The notes beneath the pieces are model-generated. The model made no database searches, was not told the origin of the DNA, and saw nothing but the letters and a program-made list of their open reading frames with translations. Positions 25,048 to 36,157 of a stretch of DNA of 64,000 nt are shown one piece after another. Source of the stretch: Tahibacter soli. Its GTDB lineage: Bacteria; Pseudomonadota; Gammaproteobacteria; Xanthomonadales; Rhodanobacteraceae. The position numbers were made by a program, and so were the translations under genes. The DNA lies in the NCBI RefSeq assembly GCF_025717065.2, contig NZ_JAOVZO020000018.1, positions 930,001-994,000 on the forward strand. Reading direction: 5' to 3'. Numbering within the stretch: the stretch's first letter is position 1; every line of letters begins with the position of its first letter.

Positions 25048-27384
25048 GTGTCCGCACCCCGGCGCTATTTCGCGGCCGACCGCCTGATCGACCTTGCCGC
25101 GCGCGAAATCCGCGACGGCGAGACGACGCTCGACGTCGAGGCGAAGGTGTTCGACCTCATCGCGCTCCTCGTCGAACATCGCGACCGCGCGCTGTCCAAG
25201 CGCGAGATCGGCGATGCGCTGTGGGGCGACCGGCCGGTGACCGACGCGGCGCTGTCGCAGCTGTTGCGCAAGGCGCGCCGCGCGCTCGGCGACGACGGCG
25301 ACACGCAGCGCGCGATCCGCACGGTGCACGGCCGCGGCCTGCAGTGGGTCGCGCCGGTCGTGCCCGCGGACGAACCCGAGCCGCCCGCGCCGCCGCCGGC
25401 CGAACCCGCGGCGCCCGCCGTCGCGCGGCGGCGCAACTGGCCGTGGCTGGTCGGCCTCGCGGCCGTGCTGGCGCTGCTCGCGCTCGGCTTCGTCTGGCGC
25501 CAGCAGCAGAACGCGCAGGCGTCGCCGGGCATGCCGCGCGTCGCGGTGCTGCCGCTCGTCGATCGCAGCGGCGAGGCCGAACTCGCCTGGACCGCGCGCG
25601 GCCTGATGGGGCTCATGACCGGCCTGATCGAACAGCCGTCCGCGGTCGAAGCGGTGCCGGCGTCCGACGTCGCGGCGATCGCGACCGACAACACGCTCGA
25701 CGATGCGCAGCGCCTTGCCGCGCTCGCGCGCGCGACCGGTGCGACGCACGCGTTCGCGAGCGCGCTGAGCAAGGTCGGTACGGTCTACCGGCTCGACGTG
25801 CGCCTGATCGGCGCCGACGGCGGCGTGCGCACCGACGCGCTGCACGGCGCGTCGCCGGCCGAACTCGCGGCCGACGCCGCGGCCCGCGCGCGCGACTGGC
25901 TGCGCGGCCGCGCGCCGCCGGCGGCGACCGCGGCGCAGGCCGGCATCCGCGATCCGTTTCTCGCCGAGGCGTACGCGCGCGGCCTCGACGCGCAGCTGCG
26001 CGGCGACAACGCCGGCGCGAAGAAATACTTCGACATCTGCGTCGACCACGATCCGCAGCTGTTGTGGCCGCGTCTGCGCCTGGCCGTCGCGCAGGGGCTG
26101 ACGAACGAGGCCGACGCCGGCGTCGAGAACGCAACGCGCGTCGCCGCGGCCGCGCGCGAGCGCGGCGACGCCGAAGTGCTCGTCGAAGCATTGCGCCAGC
26201 TCGGCGCCGCCGCGTACCGGCGCGGCGACATGGACGCGGCGACGGCGCATCTCGACGACGCGCTCGCGCGCGTGCCGGCCGGCGCGCCGGCGCGGCTGAC
26301 GATCGACCTCCTCGTCGGCTACGGCGCGATCGACGACGAGCGCGGCCGGCCGCGCGAGGCGCGCGCGCATCTCGAACGCGCGCTCGATCTTGCGCGCACC
26401 AGCCGCGACCGGCGCCGCGAAGCGAACGTGCTGACGAATCTCGCCGCGGTCGAAAACGCCGAAGGCGACGCCGCCCGCGCGATCGCACGGCTGCGCGAAG
26501 GGCTCGATGTCGCGCGCGCGGCCGGCGACGGCTATCTCGAAGGCGCCACGCTCGGCAATCTCGGCGGCGCCGAATTCAACGCGGGCCATCTGTTGCCGGC
26601 GACCGCCCTGCTCAAGCAGGGCCTTGCGATCGCCCGCGCGCGCAACGACCGGCAGCTGCAGGTGCTGACGGCGGTGCTGCTGTCGTGGTCGCTGGCGACG
26701 TTCGACCGCGCGGAACCCGCAACGCAGCTCGCGCAGCAGGCGCTCGCCGTCGGCGAGCGCGAAAACAACGCGTACTGGCAGGCCGAGGCGCAGTGGGCGC
26801 TCGCCAACATCGCCGCGCGTGGCGGCGACTACGCGCAGGCGCTGACCCGGCTCGACGACGCGCGCACGCGCTACGACGCGGGCGGCATGCAGCGCAACGC
26901 CGCGCAGGTGCTGGCCGAGACGGTCGAGATCGCCGTGCGCGCGGGTGTCGCAAGCCGCGCGAGCGACGCGGCCGACGCCTATCGCCGGCTCGTCGCGGCG
27001 GCGCCCGACGACGCGCCGCTCAAGGCGCGCGTGCCGGTCATCGACGCGCAGCTGCGCTGGGCCGCCGGCGAGCGCGCCGCCGCCGCCGCCGCGCTCGCGC
27101 AGTTTCTCGACGCGCGCGGCAACGATCGAGGCCCGGCCGCGCAGGCGGCGTTGTTCCAGCTCGGCCGCTGGCAGCTCGAACTCGGCCAGGCCGACGCGCT
27201 GCTGCGGCGTCCCGAATGGGCGACGTGGACCGGCCAGCATCCCGACGCGCTGCAACTGCGCATCGACGCGCTCGCCGCCACGGGCGATGCCGTTGCCGCG
27301 CAGGCCGAGCGGCAGCGGCTCGCGGCGCTGCGTGCGGCGCCGGAACTTGCCGTCGATCCCGCGCTGCTCGCGGCACCGAACTGA
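25048..27384 (+). CDS. CadC-like membrane regulator: wHTH, TM, TPR repeats
   Basis: A 778-residue one-component regulator. An OmpR-type winged helix (about 5-102; ALSKREIGDALWGDRPVTDA, RTVHGRGLQWVAP) is cytoplasmic, a Pro/Ala linker follows, and one membrane span is at 131-150. The periplasmic part (about 160-778) starts with a FlgO/TolB-like domain and continues as TPR-type helical pairs. It should sense a periplasmic or envelope signal and bind DNA from the membrane. The GTG at 25048 is used. It lies 141 bp upstream of a secreted delta-60 repeat protein, a pairing seen again at 53435-60105. Confidence 0.88.
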   Translation: MSAPRRYFAADRLIDLAAREIRDGETTLDVEAKVFDLIALLVEHRDRALSKREIGDALWGDRPVTDAALSQLLRKARRALGDDGDTQRAIRTVHGRGLQWVAPVVPADEPEPPAPPPAEPAAPAVARRRNWPWLVGLAAVLALLALGFVWRQQQNAQASPGMPRVAVLPLVDRSGEAELAWTARGLMGLMTGLIEQPSAVEAVPASDVAAIATDNTLDDAQRLAALARATGATHAFASALSKVGTVYRLDVRLIGADGGVRTDALHGASPAELAADAAARARDWLRGRAPPAATAAQAGIRDPFLAEAYARGLDAQLRGDNAGAKKYFDICVDHDPQLLWPRLRLAVAQGLTNEADAGVENATRVAAAARERGDAEVLVEALRQLGAAAYRRGDMDAATAHLDDALARVPAGAPARLTIDLLVGYGAIDDERGRPREARAHLERALDLARTSRDRRREANVLTNLAAVENAEGDAARAIARLREGLDVARAAGDGYLEGATLGNLGGAEFNAGHLLPATALLKQGLAIARARNDRQLQVLTAVLLSWSLATFDRAEPATQLAQQALAVGERENNAYWQAEAQWALANIAARGGDYAQALTRLDDARTRYDAGGMQRNAAQVLAETVEIAVRAGVASRASDAADAYRRLVAAAPDDAPLKARVPVIDAQLRWAAGERAAAAAALAQFLDARGNDRGPAAQAALFQLGRWQLELGQADALLRRPEWATWTGQHPDALQLRIDALAATGDAVAAQAERQRLAALRAAPELAVDPALLAAPN

Positions 27385-27525
27385 GAAGTTCATCACACTT
27401 TGCGGCGCGATTCGCGCACGCGACCGCTGACCAGTGCGACGCGGAACGCGTCGCGCGATGTCCGCAAACTTCGCCTCCACACGCTTAACGGCGTAGCCCG
27501 ATCCACGGGCGGGAGGAGAACCCTG

Positions 27526-28833
27526 ATGCAAACCCTCAAGCACTTCGCCGGCGCCGCGCTGCTCGCGCTCGGTTTCAACGCCGCCGCGGCGACGCCTGGC
27601 GATTTCGATCCGACGTTCGCGTTCGGCGGCTACAACGCGGTCGGCTACGGCGACTACGCGGTCGGCGACGATCTCGCGGTCGACCGCGCCGGCTACATCT
27701 ACACGGCCGGCACCGACACGACCGGCGGCACGGTCACGCCGATCCTGACGAAGTACAAGCCCGACGGTTCGCTCGACGCGAGCTTCGGCGTCGGCGGTTT
27801 CGCGACGCCGGCGGTCGTGCCGCCGAACGTCATGCCGTACGCGGCGCTCGTGACGTTCCGCGACTACCTGTTTCAACTCGTCAGCGCCGACGACAAGTTA
27901 TACGTTTACGCGTTCGATACGAACGGCACGCCGCAGGCGTGGTTCGGCACGGGCGGCGTTTCGGTCGTGACGATCGGCACCGGCATCTATCCGGTGCTCG
28001 ACATCGCACAGTGGGGCAACAACCTCGGCATCGCCGCGAGCGCGCGCAATCCGGCGACCGGCAATTTCGACTTCGTCGTCGTGCAGATGAGCCTGTCGGG
28101 CGCGCTGCTGCCCGGTTTCGGCAGCGGCGGCGTCGCGTATTCGCGGCTCTACACCGGCGCCGGCGCGCGCAACCGCCTGACCGGCCTTGCGTTCCAGCCC
28201 GACGGGCGCATCGTCGCGGCGGGCCGCGCGGCGAAACCGGGCGACAGCTACGACTACGTCGTCGCGCGCTATCGTCTCGACGGTACGCTCGATCCGACGT
28301 TCGCGGCCGGCGGCCTGCGCCGCATCGGCTTCGGCGACAACGACTACGGCCGCCGCGTCGCGATCAAGCAGGACGGCCGCATCGTCGTGACGGGCAGCGC
28401 CTGCAAGTGGATCGACCCCGCGACCGGCGAGGAATACTGTCAGCTCGGCGCCGCGCAGTTGAAGACCGACGGCAGCCTCGACGCCGGCTTCGGCACGGCC
28501 GGCAAGATCACCTGGGATCTCGGACGCAAGGGCGTCACGGTCACCGACTTCGTGCTCGACCCGCGCGAGCGCCCGGTCGTCGTCGGCCAGCATCACATCG
28601 ACACGGACAAGTCGACCGCGTTCGTCGCGCGGCTCAAGACGAACGGTGCGCTCGACGTCGGCTACGGCGGCGGCGGCTGGGTCGACGTGACCTACGGCTA
28701 CGACGCGAACGCGAACGGCGGCGTCAAGGTGTATCCGTCGACCGGCCAGATCGTCACCGCCGGCACGACGATCAAGATCGTCGATCCGACGACGAGCTAC
28801 GCGCTGACGACCGTCGCGCGGCACGAGAACTGA
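27526..28833 (+). CDS. Secreted delta-60 repeat beta-propeller protein
   Basis: A 435-residue secreted protein with signal peptide MQTLKHFAGAALLALGFNAAAA. The mature part begins with PGDFDPTFAFGG and carries several delta-60 repeats (KYKPDGSLDASFG, RYRLDGTLDPTFA, QLKTDGSLDAGFG, RLKTNGALDVGYG), each one propeller blade. Function is unknown; relatives are extracellular or surface proteins. The ATG at 27526 is preceded by GGGAGGAG. Unlike other secreted proteins here it lacks the FADGFE-like tail. It is probably controlled by the adjacent wHTH-TM-TPR regulator. Confidence 0.85.
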   Translation: MQTLKHFAGAALLALGFNAAAATPGDFDPTFAFGGYNAVGYGDYAVGDDLAVDRAGYIYTAGTDTTGGTVTPILTKYKPDGSLDASFGVGGFATPAVVPPNVMPYAALVTFRDYLFQLVSADDKLYVYAFDTNGTPQAWFGTGGVSVVTIGTGIYPVLDIAQWGNNLGIAASARNPATGNFDFVVVQMSLSGALLPGFGSGGVAYSRLYTGAGARNRLTGLAFQPDGRIVAAGRAAKPGDSYDYVVARYRLDGTLDPTFAAGGLRRIGFGDNDYGRRVAIKQDGRIVVTGSACKWIDPATGEEYCQLGAAQLKTDGSLDAGFGTAGKITWDLGRKGVTVTDFVLDPRERPVVVGQHHIDTDKSTAFVARLKTNGALDVGYGGGGWVDVTYGYDANANGGVKVYPSTGQIVTAGTTIKIVDPTTSYALTTVARHEN

Positions 28834-28931
28834 GGGAAACGCGCGGCGACAGGATGCCGGCCGCGCGGGGATGGCGAGGGATCGCGGCAGGATGCATGGC
28901 TTCGGTGGCGCGCGCAGGAAGCGGGCGCGCG

Positions 28932-29665
28932 CTACCGACCTTTCTGCAGGACCTGCGGCACCTGCGGGTTCGCGTACAGCTGCTCGGCGCGATTGAACAG
29001 CACCCAGCTGGTCGCGATGTATTTGTCTCCGCCTTTCGGCATATTGCCGCGGTGCGTGTGCGTGAATGCGGTCGGTGCGATCAGCAGCGATCCGATTTTC
29101 GGCACGATGCGGCGTTCCTGGTACAGAAACTCCGTCTCGCCTTCGGCAAAACCCTCGTTGAGATAGACCGACCACAGCACGACGCGATGCAGCGTCTCGC
29201 CGTTGTCGGCCTTCGGGTACAGCTCGCAGTGCCAGTACGGATAGCCGCCCTGGTCGGCGATGTACTTCTGCAAATTGATGCTGCCGGGGCGGAACACGCG
29301 AAAGACCAGCGCATTGAGCGTCGCGTCGTCGAGCGCGGCCACGCGTTCGGCGTCGAGCGTCGCGAGTTCGCCGGTCTTCGGGTCGGGCATCTGCAGCTGC
29401 AGCGGCGCGAGCACCGCGTGCGCGTACTTGCGCAGGTACGACTTCAGGCCCGCGAGCATCGCCATGTTCAGCGTCTGCTCGATGTCGCCCCAGCCTTCGC
29501 GGCCGGAGATGCGGATGTCCCAGCTGTCCTTGAGTTTGACGTTGACGCCGCTGCCGGTTTCGCCGCGCTGTGCCTGGCCGCTCGCGTCGAAGCGCTGCAC
29601 GATGCGCTTGCACGTGGCGGCGTCGAGCGCGCCGTCGTAGACCTCGATGAAATCGGGATGCGCCA

Positions 29666-29666
<1 letters not shown>
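28932..29666 (-). CDS. 2OG-Fe(II) oxygenase, prolyl-hydroxylase type, HxE variant
   Basis: A 244-residue dioxygenase of the prolyl 4-hydroxylase fold. The iron site reads YWHCELYP where the usual motif is HxD, giving HxE, and the distal His is in FTHTHRGNMP. GGDKYIATSWVLF supplies the 2-oxoglutarate-binding basic residue; VYLNEGFAEGETEF is the typical core strand. The substrate, protein or small molecule, is unknown. The ATG overlaps the stop of the upstream fbp gene by 3 bp, so the two are translationally coupled, an unusual partnership. Confidence 0.85.
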
Positions 29667-30685
<1,019 letters not shown>

Positions 30686-30784
30686 GGGCGGGGGCGAATG
30701 AACGAGCGGAACCGCGATTGTCCTCCGCGGCGGCCCGGACGCGCTACCATCGCCGGCTTGTCCGTCCATGTGCCGAGATCCATC

Positions 30785-31603
30785 ATGCGTTCGACTGTAT
30801 TCAGACTCGTTCCGTGGGCCTTGTTCGCCGTCGTACTGGCGAGCTGCGGGCACCCGACGAAACGCCCGGCCGAACCCGCGGCCGGGGGCGAACCGCCGCC
30901 GTTCAGCGTCGAGCACTTGAAGCGCGATCTCGCGCTGCCCGAATCGGTCGTACGCATCCGCATCGACAATCCGCACGGCAGCGTCGCCGTGCGTCAGGTC
31001 GACAAGCCGCTGCTCGGCACGTACGAGGTCGTCCAGCGCATCGGCGCGCGGCCGGAGGAGCCGCAGGTCGCGCTCGCGATCGAGAACGATACCGCCGTGC
31101 TCAAGGTGACGTACGCGTCCGACACGCACGGTGGCGCCGACCGTCTCGTCGACGGCCATCGCAAGGGCCGCGTCGACCTCGGCGTGTTCGTACCGAAGGG
31201 GCCGCTCGTCGAGATCGCGACGACCTACGGCGACGTACTCGTGCGCCGCATCGCCAACGACATGGTCGTGCGCACGCGCGAAGGCCGCCTGACCGCGGCC
31301 GGCGCCGGCGCGATGGATCTGGCGACCGTGTCGGGCGAACTGCGCGCGTATCCGACGAGCGCGAAATGGGCGACGCCGATGCGCCTGGCGACGGATACCG
31401 GCAACGTGCTGCTCGAAGTGCCGGTGTCGGGCCCGATCGCGCTCGCCGCACGCACGCGCGGCCGGTTCACCGGCCCGTTCCGGCTCGCACCGGCGCCCCT
31501 TGCCGACGGCCGGCAGCAGGTCGAATGGCGTTCCGGCAGCGCGACTCAGCGCATCGACATCGACAGCGCGAGCGGCGATATCCATCTGATTGAGCACCGC
31601 TGA
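30785..31603 (+). CDS. DUF4097-like lipoprotein
   Basis: A 272-residue predicted lipoprotein. The signal peptide ends in the lipobox LASC (residues 18-21 of [21 protein letters not shown]). The rest is a repetitive beta-helix-like domain with short strands alternating with GD/GN turns ([56 protein letters not shown]), the pattern of DUF4097 putative adhesin domains. Function is unknown. Its gene is divergent from fbp. Confidence 0.8.
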   Translation: MRSTVFRLVPWALFAVVLASCGHPTKRPAEPAAGGEPPPFSVEHLKRDLALPESVVRIRIDNPHGSVAVRQVDKPLLGTYEVVQRIGARPEEPQVALAIENDTAVLKVTYASDTHGGADRLVDGHRKGRVDLGVFVPKGPLVEIATTYGDVLVRRIANDMVVRTREGRLTAAGAGAMDLATVSGELRAYPTSAKWATPMRLATDTGNVLLEVPVSGPIALAARTRGRFTGPFRLAPAPLADGRQQVEWRSGSATQRIDIDSASGDIHLIEHR

Positions 31604-31801
31604 AGCGTCGATTGCTAGTTCGCGAGACTGATTTTGCTAGGTCCCAAAGCGTAAAAGACACTATCCCTAAAGAACTAGCCGTGATATCTAGCCACGCTGC
31701 CGGCAACGCCGGCATACGGCGGCAAGGCCAGGGGGGCCAGCCGCACGCGGATCCGGTCGACAGTCGCGACCGGATCGTTTTCCGTTCGTGGGAGGTGTCC
31801 G

Positions 31802-34735
31802 GTGATTGGGGCAAAACAGAGTTTGTGGATGGCGTTGGGCGTTGCGCTCAGCGGTGCGGTTCTGGCCGAACGGCCGATCAATCCGGTCGTCGACGCCGAC
31901 GACGTGCCGGTCGTGCGCGGCGCCGAATCGCTCGGCACGGTCGTGCCGGAAGTGTTTCGCGTCCGACTCGCCGACCTGCCGCCGGCGCCTGAATGGCGCC
32001 CGGGCGATGCGTTGCTCGAGATTCCGCGCCAGCACTGGGAGTCGGTGCCGAACGACGCGCCGAAGCCGGTCAACCCGGCGTCGCCGTACGATCCGCTCGT
32101 GCCGCTGCAGTTCGACTTCTCGCCGCGCCGCGGCAACGGCTTCACGACGCCGCTCGTCAACGTCGCCGGCAGCGCGGCGCAGGTGTCGCCGCCGGATCCG
32201 ACCGGCGACGTCGGCACGCTGCACTTCGTGCAGGCGGTCAACGGCAGCGGCGGCTCGGACATCCGCATCTATCGCAAGAGCGACGGCAGCTTCGTCCGCA
32301 ACTTCACGTTGACGTCGCTCGGCGGCACCGGCGCGTGCGCGTCGGGCCTGGGCGATCCGATCATCCTGTTCGACGAACTCGCCAACCGCTGGGTGTTCAC
32401 CGAATTCTCGCCGCAGTCGGGCAATTCGCTGTGCGTCTACGTCAGCGACACGGCCGACCTCGAAGCGCCGACGGTCACGTGGTACCGCTACACGTTCACG
32501 ATGCCGTCGTTCCCGGACTATCCGAAATACGGCGTGTGGTCCGATGCTTACTACGTCGGTGCGAACGAGAGCGGTACGAGCGGCGCGCGTCCGATCTACG
32601 CGTTCGATCGCACCAAGATGCTCGCCGGCCAGCCGGCGACGTTCCAGCGCCTGACGATTCCACGCCTGAACGGCTTCAGCTTCCAGATGATCACGCCGGC
32701 CGACCACGACGGCGCGACCGCGCCGCCGGCCACCGCGCGCGGCATCTTCATGCGCCACCGCGACGACGAGGCGCACAACGCGGGCTCGAACAATCCGACG
32801 CAGGATTTTCTCGAGCTGTGGCAGCTCAAGGTCGACTTCACGACGCCGGCGAACACCGCGCTGACCGGTCCGGCCACCATTCCGATCGCCGAGTTCAGTT
32901 CCGACCTGAACGGCCTGACCGCGTTCAACGCGTTTCCGCAGCCGAACGGCCAGAAGCTCGATCCACTGCGCGAACCGATCATGAATCGCCTCGCGTACCG
33001 CAACTTCGGTACGCATGAAGCGCTGATCGGCAACTTCGTCACCGACATCGACGGCAACGACACCGGCGGCATCCGCTGGTTCGAACTGCGCCGCACCGGC
33101 GGCATCGCGCAGCCGTGGACCCTGCACCAGGAAGGCACCTGGGCCGGCAGCGCCAGCCCGCAGGACGGCATCGACCGCTGGATGGGCGGCATCGCGATGG
33201 ACGAGTCGGGCAATATCGCGCTCGCCTACAGCACGGTGCGCCAGAGCCCGGCGGTGTTCGCGAACCTCGCGTACGTCGGCCGCCTCGCCAACGATCCGCT
33301 CGGCACCATGACGACGCCCGAAACCGTGCTGATCGCCGGCACCGGCAGCAACGGCAACGAACGCTGGGGCGACTACCACCAGCTCGGCGTCGATCCGGTC
33401 GACGGCTGCACGTTCTGGTTCACGGGCCTGTACATGCCGACGTCGAGCAAGGGCACGCGCATCGGCGCGTTCAAGTTCGACGAATGCGGCCTGCCGACGT
33501 TCACGCTGGCCGGCGCCGACCTGACGCAACAGGTGTGCACCGCGAACGGCACGGCCAACCTCGACCCGATCTCGATCAACGTCGGCACGGTGCAGGGCTT
33601 CGCCGGCGCGGTGAACCTCGCGTTCGCCAACGCGCTGCCGACGGGCTTCTCCGGCAACTTCACGCCGGCGACGGTAAATCCGCTACCGGGCACCAGCACG
33701 CTGGCAATGGCGGTGTCGGCCGCCGCCGCCCCGGGCACGGCGACGATCGGACTGCAGGCCACTTCCGGCGCGATCACCAAGACGCTGAACCTCGTGACCG
33801 ACGTCGCCACGATCACGCCGGCGGTGCCGACGCTCACCGCACCGGCCAACGGTGCGACGGGTGCGAGCGCCACGCCGACGCTGACCTGGACGAACGGTGC
33901 GCAGGTCGGCACGAGCGTCGTCGAAGTGGCGACCGACGCCGCGTTCGCGAACATCGTCTACTCGCAGAACGTCGCGGGCGGCGGCACCAGCGCGACGGTG
34001 TCGTCCGCGCTTGCGAGCAATACGCTGCACCACTGGCGCGTGCGTGCCGCGAACACCTGCGGCGTCAGCGCCAACTCGACCGTGTTCACGTTCAAGACGG
34101 CGCCGGCGCCGGGCGACTGCGGCGACACGTTCACCGCGCGCGCGGTGTTCGAGGACGGCGTCGAAGGCGATACCAGCGGCTGGACGACGAGCGTCGGCAC
34201 CGGTTCGGCGAACTGGGCGGTCAGCACGGCGCGTCCGTACGCCGGCACGAAGTCGTGGCTCGCCAGCGACGTCACCGTGACGTCCGACCAGCGCCTGACG
34301 TCCCCGGCGATCGTGCTGCCGACCGGCGAGGCGCCGTTGACGCTGAGCTTCTACAGCGACCTCAATCTCGAACCGCGCGCGGCCGGCGGCTGCTGGGACG
34401 GCGGCATGCTGCAGATTTCGACCGACAACGGCACGACCTGGAGCCAGGTGGCGAACGCCGCGATGCTGACCGATCCGTACACCGGCGCGGCCGGCAGCGG
34501 CAACCCGGCCAGCGGTTCGCAGCTGTGGTGCGGCACGCGGCCGTACAAGAAGGCCGTCGTCGACCTCAACAGCTACGCCGGCCAGACCGTGCGCCTGCGC
34601 TTCCGCACCACGACCGACGGGTCGGAAGGCTTCGCGCCGCACGGCTGGTACGTCGACCAGGTGAAGGTGCAGAGCTGCGCCCTCCCGCTGCCCGACCTGA
34701 TCTTCGCCAACGGCTTCGAGACGCCCACGCCGTAA
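31802..34735 (+). CDS. Large secreted protein with Ig-like domain and FANGFE C-terminal tail
   Basis: A 977-residue exported protein with signal peptide (MIGAKQSLWMALGVALSGAVLA). About residues 100-560 form an unnamed beta-rich domain with Asp-rich turns; residues 640-790 contain fibronectin/Ig-like strands (PANGATGASATPTLTWT); residues 800-960 resemble a jelly-roll domain seen after peptidases (WLASDVTVTSDQRLTSPAI, HGWYVDQVKVQSC). It ends LIFANGFETPTP, a tail shared in form with three other secreted proteins in this window. The GTG at 31802 is supported by GGGAGG 6 bp upstream. No catalytic motif was recognised. Confidence 0.85.
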   Translation: MIGAKQSLWMALGVALSGAVLAERPINPVVDADDVPVVRGAESLGTVVPEVFRVRLADLPPAPEWRPGDALLEIPRQHWESVPNDAPKPVNPASPYDPLVPLQFDFSPRRGNGFTTPLVNVAGSAAQVSPPDPTGDVGTLHFVQAVNGSGGSDIRIYRKSDGSFVRNFTLTSLGGTGACASGLGDPIILFDELANRWVFTEFSPQSGNSLCVYVSDTADLEAPTVTWYRYTFTMPSFPDYPKYGVWSDAYYVGANESGTSGARPIYAFDRTKMLAGQPATFQRLTIPRLNGFSFQMITPADHDGATAPPATARGIFMRHRDDEAHNAGSNNPTQDFLELWQLKVDFTTPANTALTGPATIPIAEFSSDLNGLTAFNAFPQPNGQKLDPLREPIMNRLAYRNFGTHEALIGNFVTDIDGNDTGGIRWFELRRTGGIAQPWTLHQEGTWAGSASPQDGIDRWMGGIAMDESGNIALAYSTVRQSPAVFANLAYVGRLANDPLGTMTTPETVLIAGTGSNGNERWGDYHQLGVDPVDGCTFWFTGLYMPTSSKGTRIGAFKFDECGLPTFTLAGADLTQQVCTANGTANLDPISINVGTVQGFAGAVNLAFANALPTGFSGNFTPATVNPLPGTSTLAMAVSAAAAPGTATIGLQATSGAITKTLNLVTDVATITPAVPTLTAPANGATGASATPTLTWTNGAQVGTSVVEVATDAAFANIVYSQNVAGGGTSATVSSALASNTLHHWRVRAANTCGVSANSTVFTFKTAPAPGDCGDTFTARAVFEDGVEGDTSGWTTSVGTGSANWAVSTARPYAGTKSWLASDVTVTSDQRLTSPAIVLPTGEAPLTLSFYSDLNLEPRAAGGCWDGGMLQISTDNGTTWSQVANAAMLTDPYTGAAGSGNPASGSQLWCGTRPYKKAVVDLNSYAGQTVRLRFRTTTDGSEGFAPHGWYVDQVKVQSCALPLPDLIFANGFETPTP

Positions 34736-34814
34736 CGCGTGGTGCGCGGGCGGTCGCAACGCCGCCCGCGCCGTCGCATTCGGCCGCAGAGCCGGGATGT
34801 CCCACCGGAGTTGA

Positions 34815-34843
34815 GCCCGCGGTTCGCGCCGCGGGCTTTTTTA
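34815..34843 (+). terminator. Intrinsic terminator
   Basis: A 9-bp perfect stem, AGCCCGCGG/CCGCGGGCT, with loop TTCGCG, followed by six T. It lies 80 bp after the large secreted protein gene. Confidence 0.9.
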
Positions 34844-34966
34844 TGCGCGGTTTGCGGGGTGCGTAACAATGCAGGCAACTTGATGTTGCAATTTCACACA
34901 ACATACTGTTGCGTCTAGCGATTTGCCGTTCCTATCGTGAAGTCCCCTGAGCGAAGGAGCGTGCGT

Positions 34967-36010
34967 ATGAAGTCTGCGACATTGTGGTCTTTGTTGTTCG
35001 GCGCCGGCCTGTGGTCCGGTGCGTCCGAAGCGGTGACGTTGCGGTCGCTCGCGTGCAACGGCTGCAGCCCGTTGCAGGAAGAGCAGAAGGCGCTCGCGTC
35101 GGTCAACCGCGGCTACCTGTTCGTCTACAACGTGGCGAACAAGCGCATTCGAAAGTTCGAAGTCGTGCTGATGGCCAGCGACAAAACGGCCGATCCGGCC
35201 GACGCGAAGGCACGCGCCGGCGCGACGCGCGTCGCCGCGACCGACGAGCCGGCCGCCGAAGCGGAATCGACGCTCGGCACCGTCACGCGCGAGCTGTGGG
35301 AATACGCGGTCGACGCGCCGGTCAAGCGCATCTTCGACAACATCGTCAGCGTCGAAAACCGCGTGCCGGGCGTACTGTCGGGCCAGCGCGCGCTCGAAGT
35401 GCCGATCCGCAACATCGGCCTGACACCGGGCGACCTCGGTCCGCGCCCGCACGATCCGCGTGACATCGCGTGGTATTCGAGCGGCCCGCGCGGCGCGCCG
35501 TACAACGACTTCATGGATCGCGTCCGCGACCAGCTGTCCGACCCGGCGGCCACCGAACGCATCAGCGACGAACTCGCGGACGCCGTGCACGGCATTCAGG
35601 GCCAGACCCGCGGCGTGTCGGTGGCGGTGGGCACCGACTCGATCGGCGTCGACATCAGCTGGGAGCGCATCGCACCGCAACTCGAGCTGAAACTGTGCGA
35701 CGACAACGGCAGCTGCGTGACGCTGATCGTCAAGAAAGAAGGCAATTATGTACAAGTGACCTACGAAGGCGTGACCGACAAGCACAACGTGTCGCTGCCG
35801 ACGCGCGAGCAGGCGCGCGGCATGGATCTCGAATGGCGCGCCAGTGGCCGAGAAGGCGCGAACGCCTACGCGAACTGGCTGCGTACCCGGCGCCTCGGCA
35901 CCGTCGAATACATGGGTTCGAGCCAGACCGGCTGCCAGACCGGCTACATCCTCTCGTGCGTCCGGATCGAAGGCACGACGATGCTCGCGTGCCAGCTCCA
36001 CTGTCGTTGA
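34967..36010 (+). CDS. Secreted Cys-containing protein, unknown function
   Basis: A 347-residue exported protein with signal peptide (MKSATLWSLLFGAGLWSGASEA). The mature N-terminus has CNGCS, and the C-terminus is Cys-rich (GCQTGYILSC, LACQLHC), suggesting disulfides outside the cytoplasm. The middle is mixed alpha/beta with no family I recognise. The ATG at 34967 follows CGAAGGAG. It is bracketed by two strong terminators, so it is a single cistron directly before the RHS gene. Confidence 0.75.
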   Translation: MKSATLWSLLFGAGLWSGASEAVTLRSLACNGCSPLQEEQKALASVNRGYLFVYNVANKRIRKFEVVLMASDKTADPADAKARAGATRVAATDEPAAEAESTLGTVTRELWEYAVDAPVKRIFDNIVSVENRVPGVLSGQRALEVPIRNIGLTPGDLGPRPHDPRDIAWYSSGPRGAPYNDFMDRVRDQLSDPAATERISDELADAVHGIQGQTRGVSVAVGTDSIGVDISWERIAPQLELKLCDDNGSCVTLIVKKEGNYVQVTYEGVTDKHNVSLPTREQARGMDLEWRASGREGANAYANWLRTRRLGTVEYMGSSQTGCQTGYILSCVRIEGTTMLACQLHCR

Positions 36011-36031
36011 CGGGCTCGCCCCTCTGAGCCC

Positions 36032-36064
36032 CGCGCCGCGGCTTGCCGCGGCGCGTTCGTTTTT
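36032..36064 (+). terminator. Intrinsic terminator
   Basis: A 10-bp perfect stem, CGCGCCGCGG/CCGCGGCGCG, with loop CTTG, then TTCGTTTTT. It lies 22 bp after the Cys-containing secreted protein gene. Confidence 0.85.
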
Positions 36065-36157
36065 GCGCCGACGAAGCGGGCCGATCGCTTGGTCACGTCT
36101 TGCGCCGGACTGCGTAGACCTCGGCGGAGGATGAATCAATCACCAGGAGACGCCGCA

